A DNA stretch of 62,243 nucleotides, taken from NCBI GenBank assembly GCA_018333605.1, contig JAGXSV010000030.1, positions 1-62,243 on the forward strand, given 5' to 3'. Position numbers and translations under genes: made by a program. The stretch comes from Hydrogenophaga sp. (GTDB lineage: Bacteria > Pseudomonadota > Gammaproteobacteria > Burkholderiales > Burkholderiaceae_C). Within the stretch, counting starts at the first letter, position 1, and each line of letters starts with the position of its first letter. The notes under the pieces are model-generated. The model was not told the origin of the DNA. It worked only from the letters and a program-made list of their open reading frames with translations, and made no database searches. Below are positions 8,086-16,163 of this stretch, piece after piece.

Positions 8086-9855
8086 TCAGGCGCGGGCGGT
8101 GCTCACGCGCACGGCGTTGGCCGCGGTCTTGAAGGCGTCCAGCCCGGTGCGGCGCACCGTGTGCACAAAGGTCTCGCCGCTGGTGCGCTGGGTGCGGTAG
8201 GTGTCCAGCAGGGCTTCAATCACGTCGGGCACTTCGCTGGCTGCGAACGCCGGTCCAATGACCTTGCCCGGCGTGGCATCGCCCGACAGGCGGGTGCCGT
8301 CCGAGCCGCCCAGCGTGATCTGGTACCACTCCTGGCCGTCCTTGTCGACGCCGAGAATGCCAATGTGGCCGCTGTGGTGGTGGCCGCAACTGTTGATGCA
8401 GCCGCTGATGTGCAGGTCGATCTCGCCCAGGTCGTGCAGCTCGTCCAGGTCTTTGTAGCGGTTCAGCAGCGTTTGCGCGATCGGCAGCGAGCGGGCGTTG
8501 GCCAGGTCGCAGAAATCACCGCCGGGGCAGGCGATCATGTCGCTCAGCAGGCCGATGTTGGGCTTGGCCAGGCCCAGGCGGCGGGCTTCGCGCCACAGCT
8601 CGGGCAGCTGGTCGCAGCGCACCCATGGCAGCAGCAGGTTTTGTTCGTGCGTCACGCGGGCTTCGCCAGCAGAGAAGCGGTCTGCCAGGTCGGCTGCGCG
8701 GTCCAGCTGGTCGGCGGTGGCGTCGCCAGGGGCCGCGCCGATGCGCTTGAACGACAGCGTCACGGCCCGCAGGTCCGGGTTCTGGTGCGGCTTCACGTTT
8801 TGCTGCAGCCAGCGGCTGAATTCCACATCGTCTTCGGCTGCGGCCTTCAAAATGTGCGCGATCTTGGCATCGGCGCTTTTACGATCGCAATTGAGCTGGG
8901 GCGCCACAAAGAAAGTGCTCACACGGTCAAGTTCGGCCTGGGTGATGGTGTGCGGTGCGCCGTCCTTGTCCAGAATGTCGCGGTATTCGGCTTCCACCTG
9001 GTCGGTAAACGCCTGGCCTTCGGCCTTCACCAGAATCTTGATGCGGGCCTTATAAATGTTGTCGCGGCGGCCGAATCGGTTGTAGGCGCGTACCACGGCT
9101 TCCAGGTAGTTGAGGATCTGGTGCCAGGGCAGAAACTCGCGGATCACCGCACCAATGATGGGTGTGCGGCCCATGCCACCGCCCACGCGGACCTGGAAGC
9201 CCAGGTCGCCATCCACATTGCGCAACAGGCGCAGGCCCACGTCGTGCCAGGGTGTGGCGGCTCGATCTTCGCGGGCGCCGGTGATGGCGATCTTGAACTT
9301 GCGCGGCAGGAAGGAAAATTCGGGGTGCAGCGTGCTCCACTGGCGCATGATTTCGGCAAACGGGCGGGGGTCGGCCACCTCGTCCACCGCAATGCCGGCC
9401 AGCGCGTCGGTGGTGATGTTGCGGATGCAATTGCCGCTGGTCTGAATGCCGTGCATGTTCACACTGGCCAGCAGGTCCATCACGTCGGCCGAGCGGTGCA
9501 GGGGAATCCAGTTGTACTGCACGTTCTGGCGCGTGGTGAAGTGGCCGCAGCGATCGGGCAGGGTGGGCACGTCGGCCAGGCCTGCCTGGGCTTTGGAGGT
9601 GTCGTGCTCTTCTTTGTGGTCGTAGTCCCTGGCGATTTTGGCCAGCACGCGCAGTTGCGGGCTGGAGAGTTCGCCGTAAGGCACAGCCACACGCAGCATG
9701 GGGGCGAAACGCTGCACATACCATCCGTTTTGCAGCCGCAGCGGCTTGAACTCGTCCTCGCGCAGCGTGCCAGCCTGCCAGCGCTCAAGCTGGTCACGGA
9801 ACTGTTGTGCCCGCAGGTGAACGAACTGGCTGTCAAATTCAGAATACTGGTACAT
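8086..9855 (-). CDS. cysI: Nitrite/sulfite reductase, single-subunit siroheme enzyme
   Basis: A 589-residue siroheme/[4Fe-4S] hemoprotein that reduces sulfite to sulfide. The cluster and siroheme ligands are visible as ACPGGDFCDLA and, about 40 residues later, SGCINSCGHHHSG. Both ferredoxin-like half domains are present, and the length fits the single-subunit form. No CysJ flavoprotein gene is in the window, so ferredoxin is the likely donor. The start at 9855 (MYQYSEFD) matches family N-termini; a longer in-frame start would run into the tauE remnant. It heads the functional part of the operon. Confidence 0.95.
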   Translation of the reverse strand: MYQYSEFDSQFVHLRAQQFRDQLERWQAGTLREDEFKPLRLQNGWYVQRFAPMLRVAVPYGELSSPQLRVLAKIARDYDHKEEHDTSKAQAGLADVPTLPDRCGHFTTRQNVQYNWIPLHRSADVMDLLASVNMHGIQTSGNCIRNITTDALAGIAVDEVADPRPFAEIMRQWSTLHPEFSFLPRKFKIAITGAREDRAATPWHDVGLRLLRNVDGDLGFQVRVGGGMGRTPIIGAVIREFLPWHQILNYLEAVVRAYNRFGRRDNIYKARIKILVKAEGQAFTDQVEAEYRDILDKDGAPHTITQAELDRVSTFFVAPQLNCDRKSADAKIAHILKAAAEDDVEFSRWLQQNVKPHQNPDLRAVTLSFKRIGAAPGDATADQLDRAADLADRFSAGEARVTHEQNLLLPWVRCDQLPELWREARRLGLAKPNIGLLSDMIACPGGDFCDLANARSLPIAQTLLNRYKDLDELHDLGEIDLHISGCINSCGHHHSGHIGILGVDKDGQEWYQITLGGSDGTRLSGDATPGKVIGPAFAASEVPDVIEALLDTYRTQRTSGETFVHTVRRTGLDAFKTAANAVRVSTARA

Positions 9856-9886
9856 CGTCGTGGTGTGAAAAAGAGTCAGAGAGCGA

Positions 9887-10308
9887 TCAGCTTGACGCCA
9901 GCGCAGGCCAGCCATACAGAGCGCACCGAGCCCGGGCTGCCTTGTACAGCATGGCAACTGCGGTCAGCAGCGAAGCCAGTCCCGGCGTGCTGGGCATGAG
10001 CGACTGCACCCTGGAACGGGTCGGGCCCGGTTGGTGCGACACCCCCAGGGTGATCACCGCCACCAGCAGGCTGCCGGCACACCGCGGGCCGACCACCCGC
10101 CCTGGCACCAGCCGCTGGTGCACCAGTTTCACCGTGCGACCGAGCCTGCCGAAGGCCGCCAACAGCAGGTCGGTGCCTGCGGTCATGGCAGGTTTGACAT
10201 CGGGGAAAACGATCAGAAGGGGCGTCATGAGTGAGTCGCCCCCACGCCGGTCGGTCCGACGATGGGTCCCTCGGCAAAGCCGGCACAGAGGATGGCGAAT
10301 TCAGGCAT
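9887..10308 (-). pseudogene. Decayed TauE/SafE sulfite exporter
   Basis: Two minus-strand fragments together match the N-terminal half of TauE/SafE exporters. The first (from 10308) reads MPEFAILCAGFAEGPIVGPT then GVGATHS and stops at an ATGA overlap. The second reads MTPLLIVFPDVKPAMTAGTD onward to 9887. Adding one G to the five-G run at the join gives GVGGDSLMTPLL, close to the family's GVGGGSLMTP, so a one-base deletion is likely. The remnant is about 140 residues against a usual 250 or so, so the second half is also gone. It is placed as the first gene of the cysI operon, where an active exporter of sulfite or sulfonate would be expected. Confidence 0.8.
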
Positions 10309-10400
10309 GGGAGCGACTGTAAGTTCGCACTCATATATTCCAAACTATTTTTTTATCATTCATATATACCCAAAAGAAATAAAAAGACCGTCCTCCTTTC
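10309..10400. promoter_or_regulatory. AT-rich divergent promoter region with a repeated motif
   Basis: This segment is far richer in A and T than its surroundings and lies between the cys operon (minus) and a hypothetical gene (plus). It holds two copies of nearly the same word, CACTCATATATTCCAAA (10329) and CATTCATATATACCCAAA (10358). A LysR-type activator of the CysB family is the obvious candidate to bind here. Exact promoter boxes cannot be fixed by eye. Confidence 0.5.
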
Positions 10401-10485
10401 CTCGCTGGCGTCCTGGCGGTTTTTGTGCAGACGTCCCATCGGGATGGCGGCGCTGATGGGCAGGGCTGGGCTTAATATTCGCATC

Positions 10486-11286
10486 ATGGAAAGACAGCGA
10501 ATTTTTGTCGACGTGGTCGGTTTTACGGATGTGGAGCGGCACGCGCTCAACACGGTGTTTCGCTTGTCGGAGGAGCGCAGTCTGTCGTATGTTCTGTGGT
10601 CGCCCATGACGGTGCCAGGCACCTCGCTGGCGGTGGGGACTTCAGAGGTCATCCTGGTCGATGGCCAGAGTGCTGAGGCCGTGCTGTTGCACGCGAAGGC
10701 GTTGCCGCCGGGTCAGCGCCTGATCTGGGTGGGGCCCGATGCCCCTGAACAAGCCTGGCGGGTGCTGCAACGGCCAATCCAGTGGGCTGATTTGCTCAAC
10801 GATCTGGATGCGGTTTTTGCCGCGTTTCAGGTCGATTCCGGTCTGATCGATCTGGATATTTCCGCTCCGGCCCCGCTGCAGCAGGACGCGGGTTTGCTTC
10901 AACAGCGTCCCAAGAGGGCCTTGCTGGCGGGATCCGATGCGGAGGAGCGCATGTACCTGCGCTCGCGACTTGCGCTGGCTGGTGTGGTTGAAACAGACGA
11001 GGTCACCAGCACCGAATTGGCCATTAAGTTGATGGGGCTCCACCATTACTGCTGTGGCGTGTTCAACCTGGACGACCACCAGATTGATGCGTGGTCGCTG
11101 GCACGCCTGTTTTCTGAACGATTCCCTCAAGCCCTGACCATGGCGACCAGTGAACTGGCCGGGCCGCTGTCCGATTGGTGGAACCGCCACCGGGTCAAGC
11201 GCAACACGCGGCGGGCCGGCATTTCCATCTTGCTTGCACGCCCACTGCAGCCGCCGGAACTGTCGCGCTGGATGGCGCTGCTGTAG
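10486..11286 (+). CDS. Hypothetical protein, divergent from the cys operon
   Basis: A 266-residue soluble protein that I do not recognise. There is no signal peptide, membrane segment or cofactor motif. The middle part, RALLAGSDAEERMYLRSRLA, reads like the first strand and helix of a receiver-type domain, but phosphorylation residues are not obvious. Start ATG at 10486 (MERQRIFVDVVGF) gives the cleanest N-terminus; ATG 10444 is in frame. It shares the upstream region with the cys operon and converges with the mnmC-like gene. Confidence 0.6.
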   Translation: MERQRIFVDVVGFTDVERHALNTVFRLSEERSLSYVLWSPMTVPGTSLAVGTSEVILVDGQSAEAVLLHAKALPPGQRLIWVGPDAPEQAWRVLQRPIQWADLLNDLDAVFAAFQVDSGLIDLDISAPAPLQQDAGLLQQRPKRALLAGSDAEERMYLRSRLALAGVVETDEVTSTELAIKLMGLHHYCCGVFNLDDHQIDAWSLARLFSERFPQALTMATSELAGPLSDWWNRHRVKRNTRRAGISILLARPLQPPELSRWMALL

Positions 11287-11293
11287 ATCTCCG

Positions 11294-12502
11294 TCACGTC
11301 ATCCGTGTGGGTTGTTTGCGCGCTTGGCGCCATGCAAAACGGGCGGGATCCAAGGCCCGAAGCAGGTCCGGCTCGTACCCATGCAAGGGTGTGCCATCGA
11401 TTTGCGCAGCCAGCAACTGGGCGCACCAATGGGCCAGCGTCAGTCCCCGAGAGCCGAGGGCGCTCAGCATAAAGAGTGCGGGCCTGCGCGGGGTGGCGGC
11501 CAATGGCACCTGGCTGCGCCGCGCGCCCGCTCCCTGCATGAGTCTGTGCAGGGCAGCCACATCAGGGAGGGCGCCGACCAGAGGCAAACGGTCCAGGGAC
11601 GCGCAGCGCACATGCGCCCAGCCGAGCAGGGCGCCACGAGCTGCCGCCTCGCGCAGACGCTGTCCGGCTTCAGGATGCATGGCTTGCAGACTCTGCACAT
11701 TGCGCTCGTGGTCGGCACCGTTAACCTCAGTGCTGGCGTCGCCGCGTATGTAGGTCGACCCCATCGCCCAAATCCGGGTGGGCCAGTCTGGGGCAAGCCC
11801 AGTGTCTTCGTAGTCGGGCACAAAAACACCGCTGTCGCGCTGGGGTCGTTGGGCCAGCGGTGCTCCGTTCAGCGCGGCCAGACTCATCTGCCCCTTCACC
11901 GGGCGCAAAGGCAGCACCGCCGGAGACAGCTCGGGTGTGCTGGCCTCCAGCAAGGCCAGACTGCCAAATGCTGCGGCCACCACGGCCACGGGTGCCTCGG
12001 CCAGCACCTGACCTGCCGAATCCAGGGCTTGCCAGACTGGACGAGCGGTTGGCAAATGCGCCGAACCGGTTTGGGATTCGCTGTGCCGCAATCGCGTCAC
12101 CGGTGTGTTCCACAGGGTGGTCAGGCCGCCGAGCCGCCCGGCCTCGCTCAGCCAGGCCTGTACCAGCGCAGCTGGCCGTACCAAGGCGGCTGGCCAGCGG
12201 CCGGGATCGTGCCCGAGGTTGTCCACCTCACAGGCCTGCCAGCCGTGCCTCTGGGGCAGCAGTCGCTCCAGTTCGGTGCGTGTGTCGGCAACGCCCAGCG
12301 CAGACAGGCGCGAAAGCGGTGTGGGCACCTTGGTCACGTGCGGGCTCAGCATGCCTACGGGCAAAGCGGAGGCGGCCCGTGCCGGGCCGCTCTCGGCGTC
12401 AATCAGCGTCGTGTGCCAGCCCCGCCGGGCCAGAGCCACGCACACGGCGGCACCGGCCAAACCGGCGCCGATCACCAGGGCGTGGCGGTTGGCTACAGTC
12501 AA
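11294..12502 (-). CDS. FAD-dependent MnmC-type oxidoreductase (C-terminal half only)
   Basis: A DAO-type FAD oxidoreductase of about 402 residues. A Rossmann GAGLAG lies at residues 12-17, with LRPVKGQMS in the middle and SLDRLPLVGALP near the end. It matches the C-terminal domain of MnmC, which oxidises cmnm5s2U34 in tRNA, without the N-terminal methyltransferase domain. No ATG lies just before the Rossmann fold: I chose TTG at 12502 (TVANRHALVIGAG), 28 bases after the yggX stop. The ATG at 12628 would overlap yggX by about 100 bases. A general amino-acid oxidase remains possible. Confidence 0.75.
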   Translation of the reverse strand: MTVANRHALVIGAGLAGAAVCVALARRGWHTTLIDAESGPARAASALPVGMLSPHVTKVPTPLSRLSALGVADTRTELERLLPQRHGWQACEVDNLGHDPGRWPAALVRPAALVQAWLSEAGRLGGLTTLWNTPVTRLRHSESQTGSAHLPTARPVWQALDSAGQVLAEAPVAVVAAAFGSLALLEASTPELSPAVLPLRPVKGQMSLAALNGAPLAQRPQRDSGVFVPDYEDTGLAPDWPTRIWAMGSTYIRGDASTEVNGADHERNVQSLQAMHPEAGQRLREAAARGALLGWAHVRCASLDRLPLVGALPDVAALHRLMQGAGARRSQVPLAATPRRPALFMLSALGSRGLTLAHWCAQLLAAQIDGTPLHGYEPDLLRALDPARFAWRQARKQPTRMT

Positions 12503-12530
12503 TGCGAAAACCGCAAGAGTGGCCCGGATT

Positions 12531-12809
12531 TCAGCGGTCTGCGGGTGGAGGCACGTAGCCGGCCGCTGCGTCAGCGCCTTCACCGAAAAAGTGTTTTTCC
12601 ATCTGGCGTGCCAGGTACTGGCGAGCACGCGCGTCGGCCAGGTTCAGGCGGTTTTCATTCAACAGCATGGTCTGGTGCTTGAGCCAGGCCGCCCAGGCTT
12701 CCTTGCTCACGCTTTCAAAGATGCGTTTACCCAGCTCGCCGGGGTAGGGCGGAAAGTCCAGGCCTTCGGCCTCTTTGCCCAGCTTGATGCAGTTAACGGT
12801 GCGTGGCAT
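12531..12809 (-). CDS. yggX: Oxidative damage protection / Fe(2+) trafficking protein
   Basis: A 92-residue YggX-family protein that protects iron-sulfur enzymes and is linked to iron trafficking. The start [10 protein letters not shown], the conserved Cys7, the block [20 protein letters not shown] and [17 protein letters not shown] are all family hallmarks, and the length is normal. It is followed closely by the MnmC-like gene on the same strand. Confidence 0.95.
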   Translation of the reverse strand: MPRTVNCIKLGKEAEGLDFPPYPGELGKRIFESVSKEAWAAWLKHQTMLLNENRLNLADARARQYLARQMEKHFFGEGADAAAGYVPPPADR

Positions 12810-12937
12810 GTTGATATCCTTGGGGAATTTTGTATAGGTGTTTTAGTTATAAACAACTGATAACTTATTCGTTCCAGTATTTATGCTTTGCTTCCATGAT
12901 GCGCTCCGTTGTTCACACACTCACGGAGAAACTCCTC
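12810..12937 (+). promoter_or_regulatory. AT-rich promoter region of the orphan sulfate-binding protein
   Basis: The 128-base gap between yggX and the sulfate-binding protein gene is AT-rich at 12830-12890. It contains CTTATTCGTTCC (12864-12875), similar to words upstream of other sulfur genes in this window. A CysB/Cbl-type control site is likely but not shown. GGAG at 12925 is the ribosome binding site. Confidence 0.4.
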
Positions 12938-13948
12938 ATGCAAGCACGTCGCGACTTTATCAATCTTTTGCTGGCCTCGGGCTTGGCAGGGTCGGCCTTC
13001 AGCGCATTTGCGCAGCAGCCGCTGACCTTGCTCAATGTTTCGTACGACCCCACGCGGGAGCTGTACGTGGAATACAACAAGGCGTTTATTCAGCACTGGA
13101 AAGCCAAAACAGGCCAGGACGTCACCATCAAGCAGAGCCACGGCGGCTCGGGCAAACAGGCCCGGTCCATCATCGACGGCTTGGACGCCGACGTGGCCAC
13201 CCTGGCGCTGGCCGGTGACACCAACGCGCTGCACTCCAACGGCGGCTGGATTCCCAAGGACTGGCAGAAGCGTCTGCCGCTGGGTTCGTCGCCCTACACC
13301 TCCACCATCGTGCTGGTGGTGCGCGCGGGCAACCCCAAAAACATCAAGGACTGGGACGATCTGATCCGCCCCGATGTGAAGGTCATCACCCCGAATCCCA
13401 AAACCTCGGGCGGTGCTCGCTGGAACTACCTGGCGGCCTGGGAGTTTGCCAAGCGCAAATACGGCGGCGACGCCAAGGCCCAGGAATTTGTGGCCAAGCT
13501 CTACGCCAACGTGCCCGTGCTCGACACCGGTGCGCGCGGCTCGTCGGTCACCTTCGCCCAGCGCAACCAGGGCGATGTGTTCCTGTCCTGGGAAAACGAG
13601 GCTTACCTGCTGGAAAAAGAGTTTGGCAACCGGGTGGACTTTGTCTACCCCTCGTTGTCCATCCTGGCCGAACCGGCGGTGACGGTGGTGGACAAAAACG
13701 TGGACCGCAAAGGCACCCGAGCGGTGGCCGAGGAATACCTGAAGTTCCTTTACACCGAAGAGGCTCAGGACATCATCGGCAAGCACTTCTACCGTCCCAC
13801 CTCGGCCAAAGCCCAGGCCAAGTACGCCCAGCAGTTGCCCAAGCTCAACCTGTTCAAGATTGGAGACGCCTTTGGCGGCTGGGAACAGGCGGCCAAGGTG
13901 CACTTTGCTGATGGCGGCACGTTCGACCAGATCTACACCAAGAAATAA
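12938..13948 (+). CDS. Sulfate ABC transporter substrate-binding protein (orphan copy)
   Basis: A 336-residue periplasmic sulfate/thiosulfate-binding protein. It has an N-terminal signal with twin arginines (QARRDF), cleaved near AFAQQ. The family signature [13 protein letters not shown] follows, with [11 protein letters not shown] around the sulfate site. It resembles the product of 25196-26194 but has no permease or ATPase beside it, so it may share CysTWA or be an alternative binding protein. Start ATG 12938 follows a good ribosome binding site. Downstream lies the ssuE-like gene. Confidence 0.93.
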   Translation: MQARRDFINLLLASGLAGSAFSAFAQQPLTLLNVSYDPTRELYVEYNKAFIQHWKAKTGQDVTIKQSHGGSGKQARSIIDGLDADVATLALAGDTNALHSNGGWIPKDWQKRLPLGSSPYTSTIVLVVRAGNPKNIKDWDDLIRPDVKVITPNPKTSGGARWNYLAAWEFAKRKYGGDAKAQEFVAKLYANVPVLDTGARGSSVTFAQRNQGDVFLSWENEAYLLEKEFGNRVDFVYPSLSILAEPAVTVVDKNVDRKGTRAVAEEYLKFLYTEEAQDIIGKHFYRPTSAKAQAKYAQQLPKLNLFKIGDAFGGWEQAAKVHFADGGTFDQIYTKK

Positions 13949-13995
13949 GCCTTCACCGCTGTCACACGCCGGATAGGTTCCAGGGAGGTTTTTTG

Positions 13996-14592
13996 ATGTC
14001 TGTTTTGTTGATTGCTGGCAGTCCTTCCGGGCATTCACGCTCGTCCACACTGCTGAACGAGGTGGCCCACCGCCTGCACGCGCAAGTGGATGGTCGGTGT
14101 CTGCGCGTGGACCGTTTGCACATTCGAGACCTGTCACCGCAGGCGCTGCTGCTGGCCGACTGGGCGCACCCGAGCGTGGTGCGGGCCATTGAGCAGGTGG
14201 CCTTCGCCCGTGCGCTGGTCGTGGCCACGCCGGTCTACAAGGCCGCCTACAGTGGTGTGCTCAAGGTCTTTCTGGACCTGCTGCCGCAGACCGCACTCAA
14301 AGACAAGGTGGTCTTGCCCATCGCCACCGGCGGCAGTCCGCACCATATGCTGGCGCTGGACTACGCGCTGCGACCCGTGCTGCAGTCGCTCGGGGCCAAG
14401 CACATCCTGCCGGGCGTTTACGCGTCGGACAGCCAGATCCCCAGGGACGCTGACGGTGAATACCAAGCTGGCGAGGAGATTCAGGCCCGGCTGGACGATG
14501 CGGTGCACCTCCTGCTGCACGAGGGCCTGCGCTGGCCGGCATCACCGGTGTTCGCTCCCATTCCGTTTGTGCAGGCCAGCTACAGCGTGTGA
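13996..14592 (+). CDS. ssuE: NADPH-dependent FMN reductase, SsuE type
   Basis: A 198-residue flavodoxin-fold FMN reductase. The phosphate-binding loop GSPSGHSRSS is at residues 8-17, and VATPVYKAAYSGVLKVFLD is the typical flavin-contacting block. It would supply reduced FMN to a two-component monooxygenase; the LLM monooxygenase at 16164-17525 is the natural partner. ATG 13996 is preferred to the TTG one codon earlier, and GGGAGG (13983) is the ribosome binding site. Confidence 0.93.
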   Translation: MSVLLIAGSPSGHSRSSTLLNEVAHRLHAQVDGRCLRVDRLHIRDLSPQALLLADWAHPSVVRAIEQVAFARALVVATPVYKAAYSGVLKVFLDLLPQTALKDKVVLPIATGGSPHHMLALDYALRPVLQSLGAKHILPGVYASDSQIPRDADGEYQAGEEIQARLDDAVHLLLHEGLRWPASPVFAPIPFVQASYSV

Positions 14593-14598
14593 TCGGCC

Positions 14599-14763
14599 AT
14601 GACCCACAAATCCGATCGACATCCCTTGCCTCCCGACGGACCCGCTCTGCGCGAACACCCGTTGCCGCCACATGGCATGACGTCGCTGGAGCGCAGCGTC
14701 AACCTGGTGGTGGCTGCGGTTCTTGTGGCGTTCGGCTTATACGCCTGCGCCGTACCTTTCTGA
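14599..14763 (+). CDS. Small hypothetical membrane protein (54 residues)
   Basis: A 54-residue frame starting MTHKSDRHPLPPDG and ending YACAVPF. The first half is polar and proline-rich; the second half (SVNLVVAAVLVAFGLYACAV) is one clear membrane helix. It starts 6 bases after the ssuE stop and ends 32 bases before the Mop gene, so it fits an operon of ssuE, this gene, Mop and perhaps the regulator. I do not recognise it. The coding claim rests on spacing and the tidy helix. Confidence 0.5.
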   Translation: MTHKSDRHPLPPDGPALREHPLPPHGMTSLERSVNLVVAAVLVAFGLYACAVPF

Positions 14764-14795
14764 TTTTGTTACCCCTCTTTTTTCAGGAGTTTGCT

Positions 14796-15011
14796 GTGTC
14801 CATTCAAGCCATCAACGTGCGCAACCAGTTCAAAGGCCAGGTGCGCGAAATCATCCGCGGTGACGTGGTGTCCGAAATCGACGTCGAAACCCCTTGGGGC
14901 ATCGTGACATCGGTCATCACCACCCGCTCGGTGGACGCACTTGAACTCAAAGTGGGCTCGGATGTGGTGGCGCTGGTCAAATCCACCGAGGTGTCGATCG
15001 CCAAACTCTGA
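14796..15011 (+). CDS. Molybdopterin-binding (Mop/TOBE) protein
   Basis: A 71-residue single TOBE/Mop domain, starting at GTG (SIQAINVRNQFKGQVREI) after the ribosome binding site CAGGAG. NxFKGxV and a closing ALVKSTEVSI are the Mop signatures. These proteins bind molybdate or similar oxyanions and may store or sense them. Its place in a sulfur cluster is notable because sulfate and molybdate compete for binding. The regulator gene follows 77 bases later. Confidence 0.9.
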   Translation: MSIQAINVRNQFKGQVREIIRGDVVSEIDVETPWGIVTSVITTRSVDALELKVGSDVVALVKSTEVSIAKL

Positions 15012-15088
15012 CCTGGCCATCTGCCGTCCTGGCGACACCGGGGCCTTGTGTGCCGGAGTCGCCTATTTCATTCGGGATTGACAACTAC

Positions 15089-16015
15089 ATGAACTTTCAG
15101 CAACTGCGTTCGGTTCGGGAGGCCGAACGCTGCCATTTCAATCTCACCGAGGTGGCGGCTGCGCTGCACACCTCGCAGCCCGGCGTGAGCCGGCAGGTGC
15201 GCGAGCTGGAGGACGAGCTGGGTCTGGAGCTGTTCGTGCGCTCGGGCAAGCGCCTGCTGGGGCTCACCTCTGCTGGGCAGGCGCTCATGCCCATCATTCA
15301 GCGCGTGCTGCTGGATGCCGAGAGCCTGCGCCGGGCCGGGCAAGAATTGCAAGGCCGCGAAGAGGGGCGGCTGTCAATTGCCGCCACTCACTCGCAAGCC
15401 CGTTATGCGCTGCCCCACGTGGTGCGGGACTTTCGCCAGCGTTATCCACGCGTCACGCTGCACTTGCACCAGGGTTCGCCCAAGCAGGTGGCCGAGATGC
15501 TGCTCGCAGGGGATGCCGACATTGGTGTGGCCACCGAAGCCTTGGCGGGCTACGAGCAGTTGGTCACATTGCCGTGCTACCGCTGGAGCCACAGCATTGT
15601 GGTGCCGCCCGGGCACCCGCTGCTGTCGCTGTCGCAGCCGGTGACGCTGCAAGACCTGGTGGCTTTCCCCATCATCACCTACGAGGTGGGCTATACCGGA
15701 CGCTCGCACATCGACGATGCGTTTGCACAGGCCGGTCTGGTGCCTGAAGTGGTGCTGACCGCCATGGATGCCGACGTGATCAAGACCTATGTGGAGTTGG
15801 AGATGGGGGTGGGCATCGTGGCCTCGATTGCCATTGATGAGGAGCGTGACAGCCATTTGTGCGCGGTGGATGCCGGTCATCTGTTTCAGATCAACCTCAC
15901 CCGCTTGGGCCTGCGCCGCAACCACTGGCTGCCCGGTTTTGCTTACAGTTTTATCGAAAACTTTGTGCCCACGCTCACGCGCGAGGTGGTGACGCAGGCA
16001 CAGGAAGCGCACTGA
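15089..16015 (+). CDS. LysR-type regulator, CysB/Cbl family
   Basis: A 308-residue LysR regulator. The start MNFQQLRSVREAERCHFNLT and the helix-turn-helix HTSQPGVSRQVRELEDELGL are diagnostic of the CysB/Cbl group, and the effector domain keeps GSPKQVAEMLLAGDADIGVA. It is a clear paralogue of the regulator at 38301-39245. Given its organosulfur neighbours, it is more likely the Cbl/SsuR-type regulator of sulfonate or sulfate-ester genes, with sulfate or APS as the signal. That division of labour is inferred. Confidence 0.9.
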   Translation: MNFQQLRSVREAERCHFNLTEVAAALHTSQPGVSRQVRELEDELGLELFVRSGKRLLGLTSAGQALMPIIQRVLLDAESLRRAGQELQGREEGRLSIAATHSQARYALPHVVRDFRQRYPRVTLHLHQGSPKQVAEMLLAGDADIGVATEALAGYEQLVTLPCYRWSHSIVVPPGHPLLSLSQPVTLQDLVAFPIITYEVGYTGRSHIDDAFAQAGLVPEVVLTAMDADVIKTYVELEMGVGIVASIAIDEERDSHLCAVDAGHLFQINLTRLGLRRNHWLPGFAYSFIENFVPTLTREVVTQAQEAH

Positions 16016-16163
16016 CCGACTTCACGCGCGTCATTTGGCGACGTGTGGCCAGCAGCATCGACCGCATGAATACCCGGGCAGGGGCCAAGACAGCACCGCG
16101 AACGACACCAAAGATCGGTGGCGCGCATGGCACGCCACTGCCCGACGGACGAGGCCAGACAAC

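Noticed and set aside
9957-10322. Plus-strand frame overlapping the tauE remnant as a real gene
   Set aside because: The minus strand holds recognisable TauE/SafE sequence once one base is restored; the plus-strand frame matches nothing.
12881-14137. A 418-residue minus-strand frame across the orphan sulfate-binding protein gene
   Set aside because: It is antisense to a clear family member and has low-complexity composition (Gly/His/Val). No start signal or domain.
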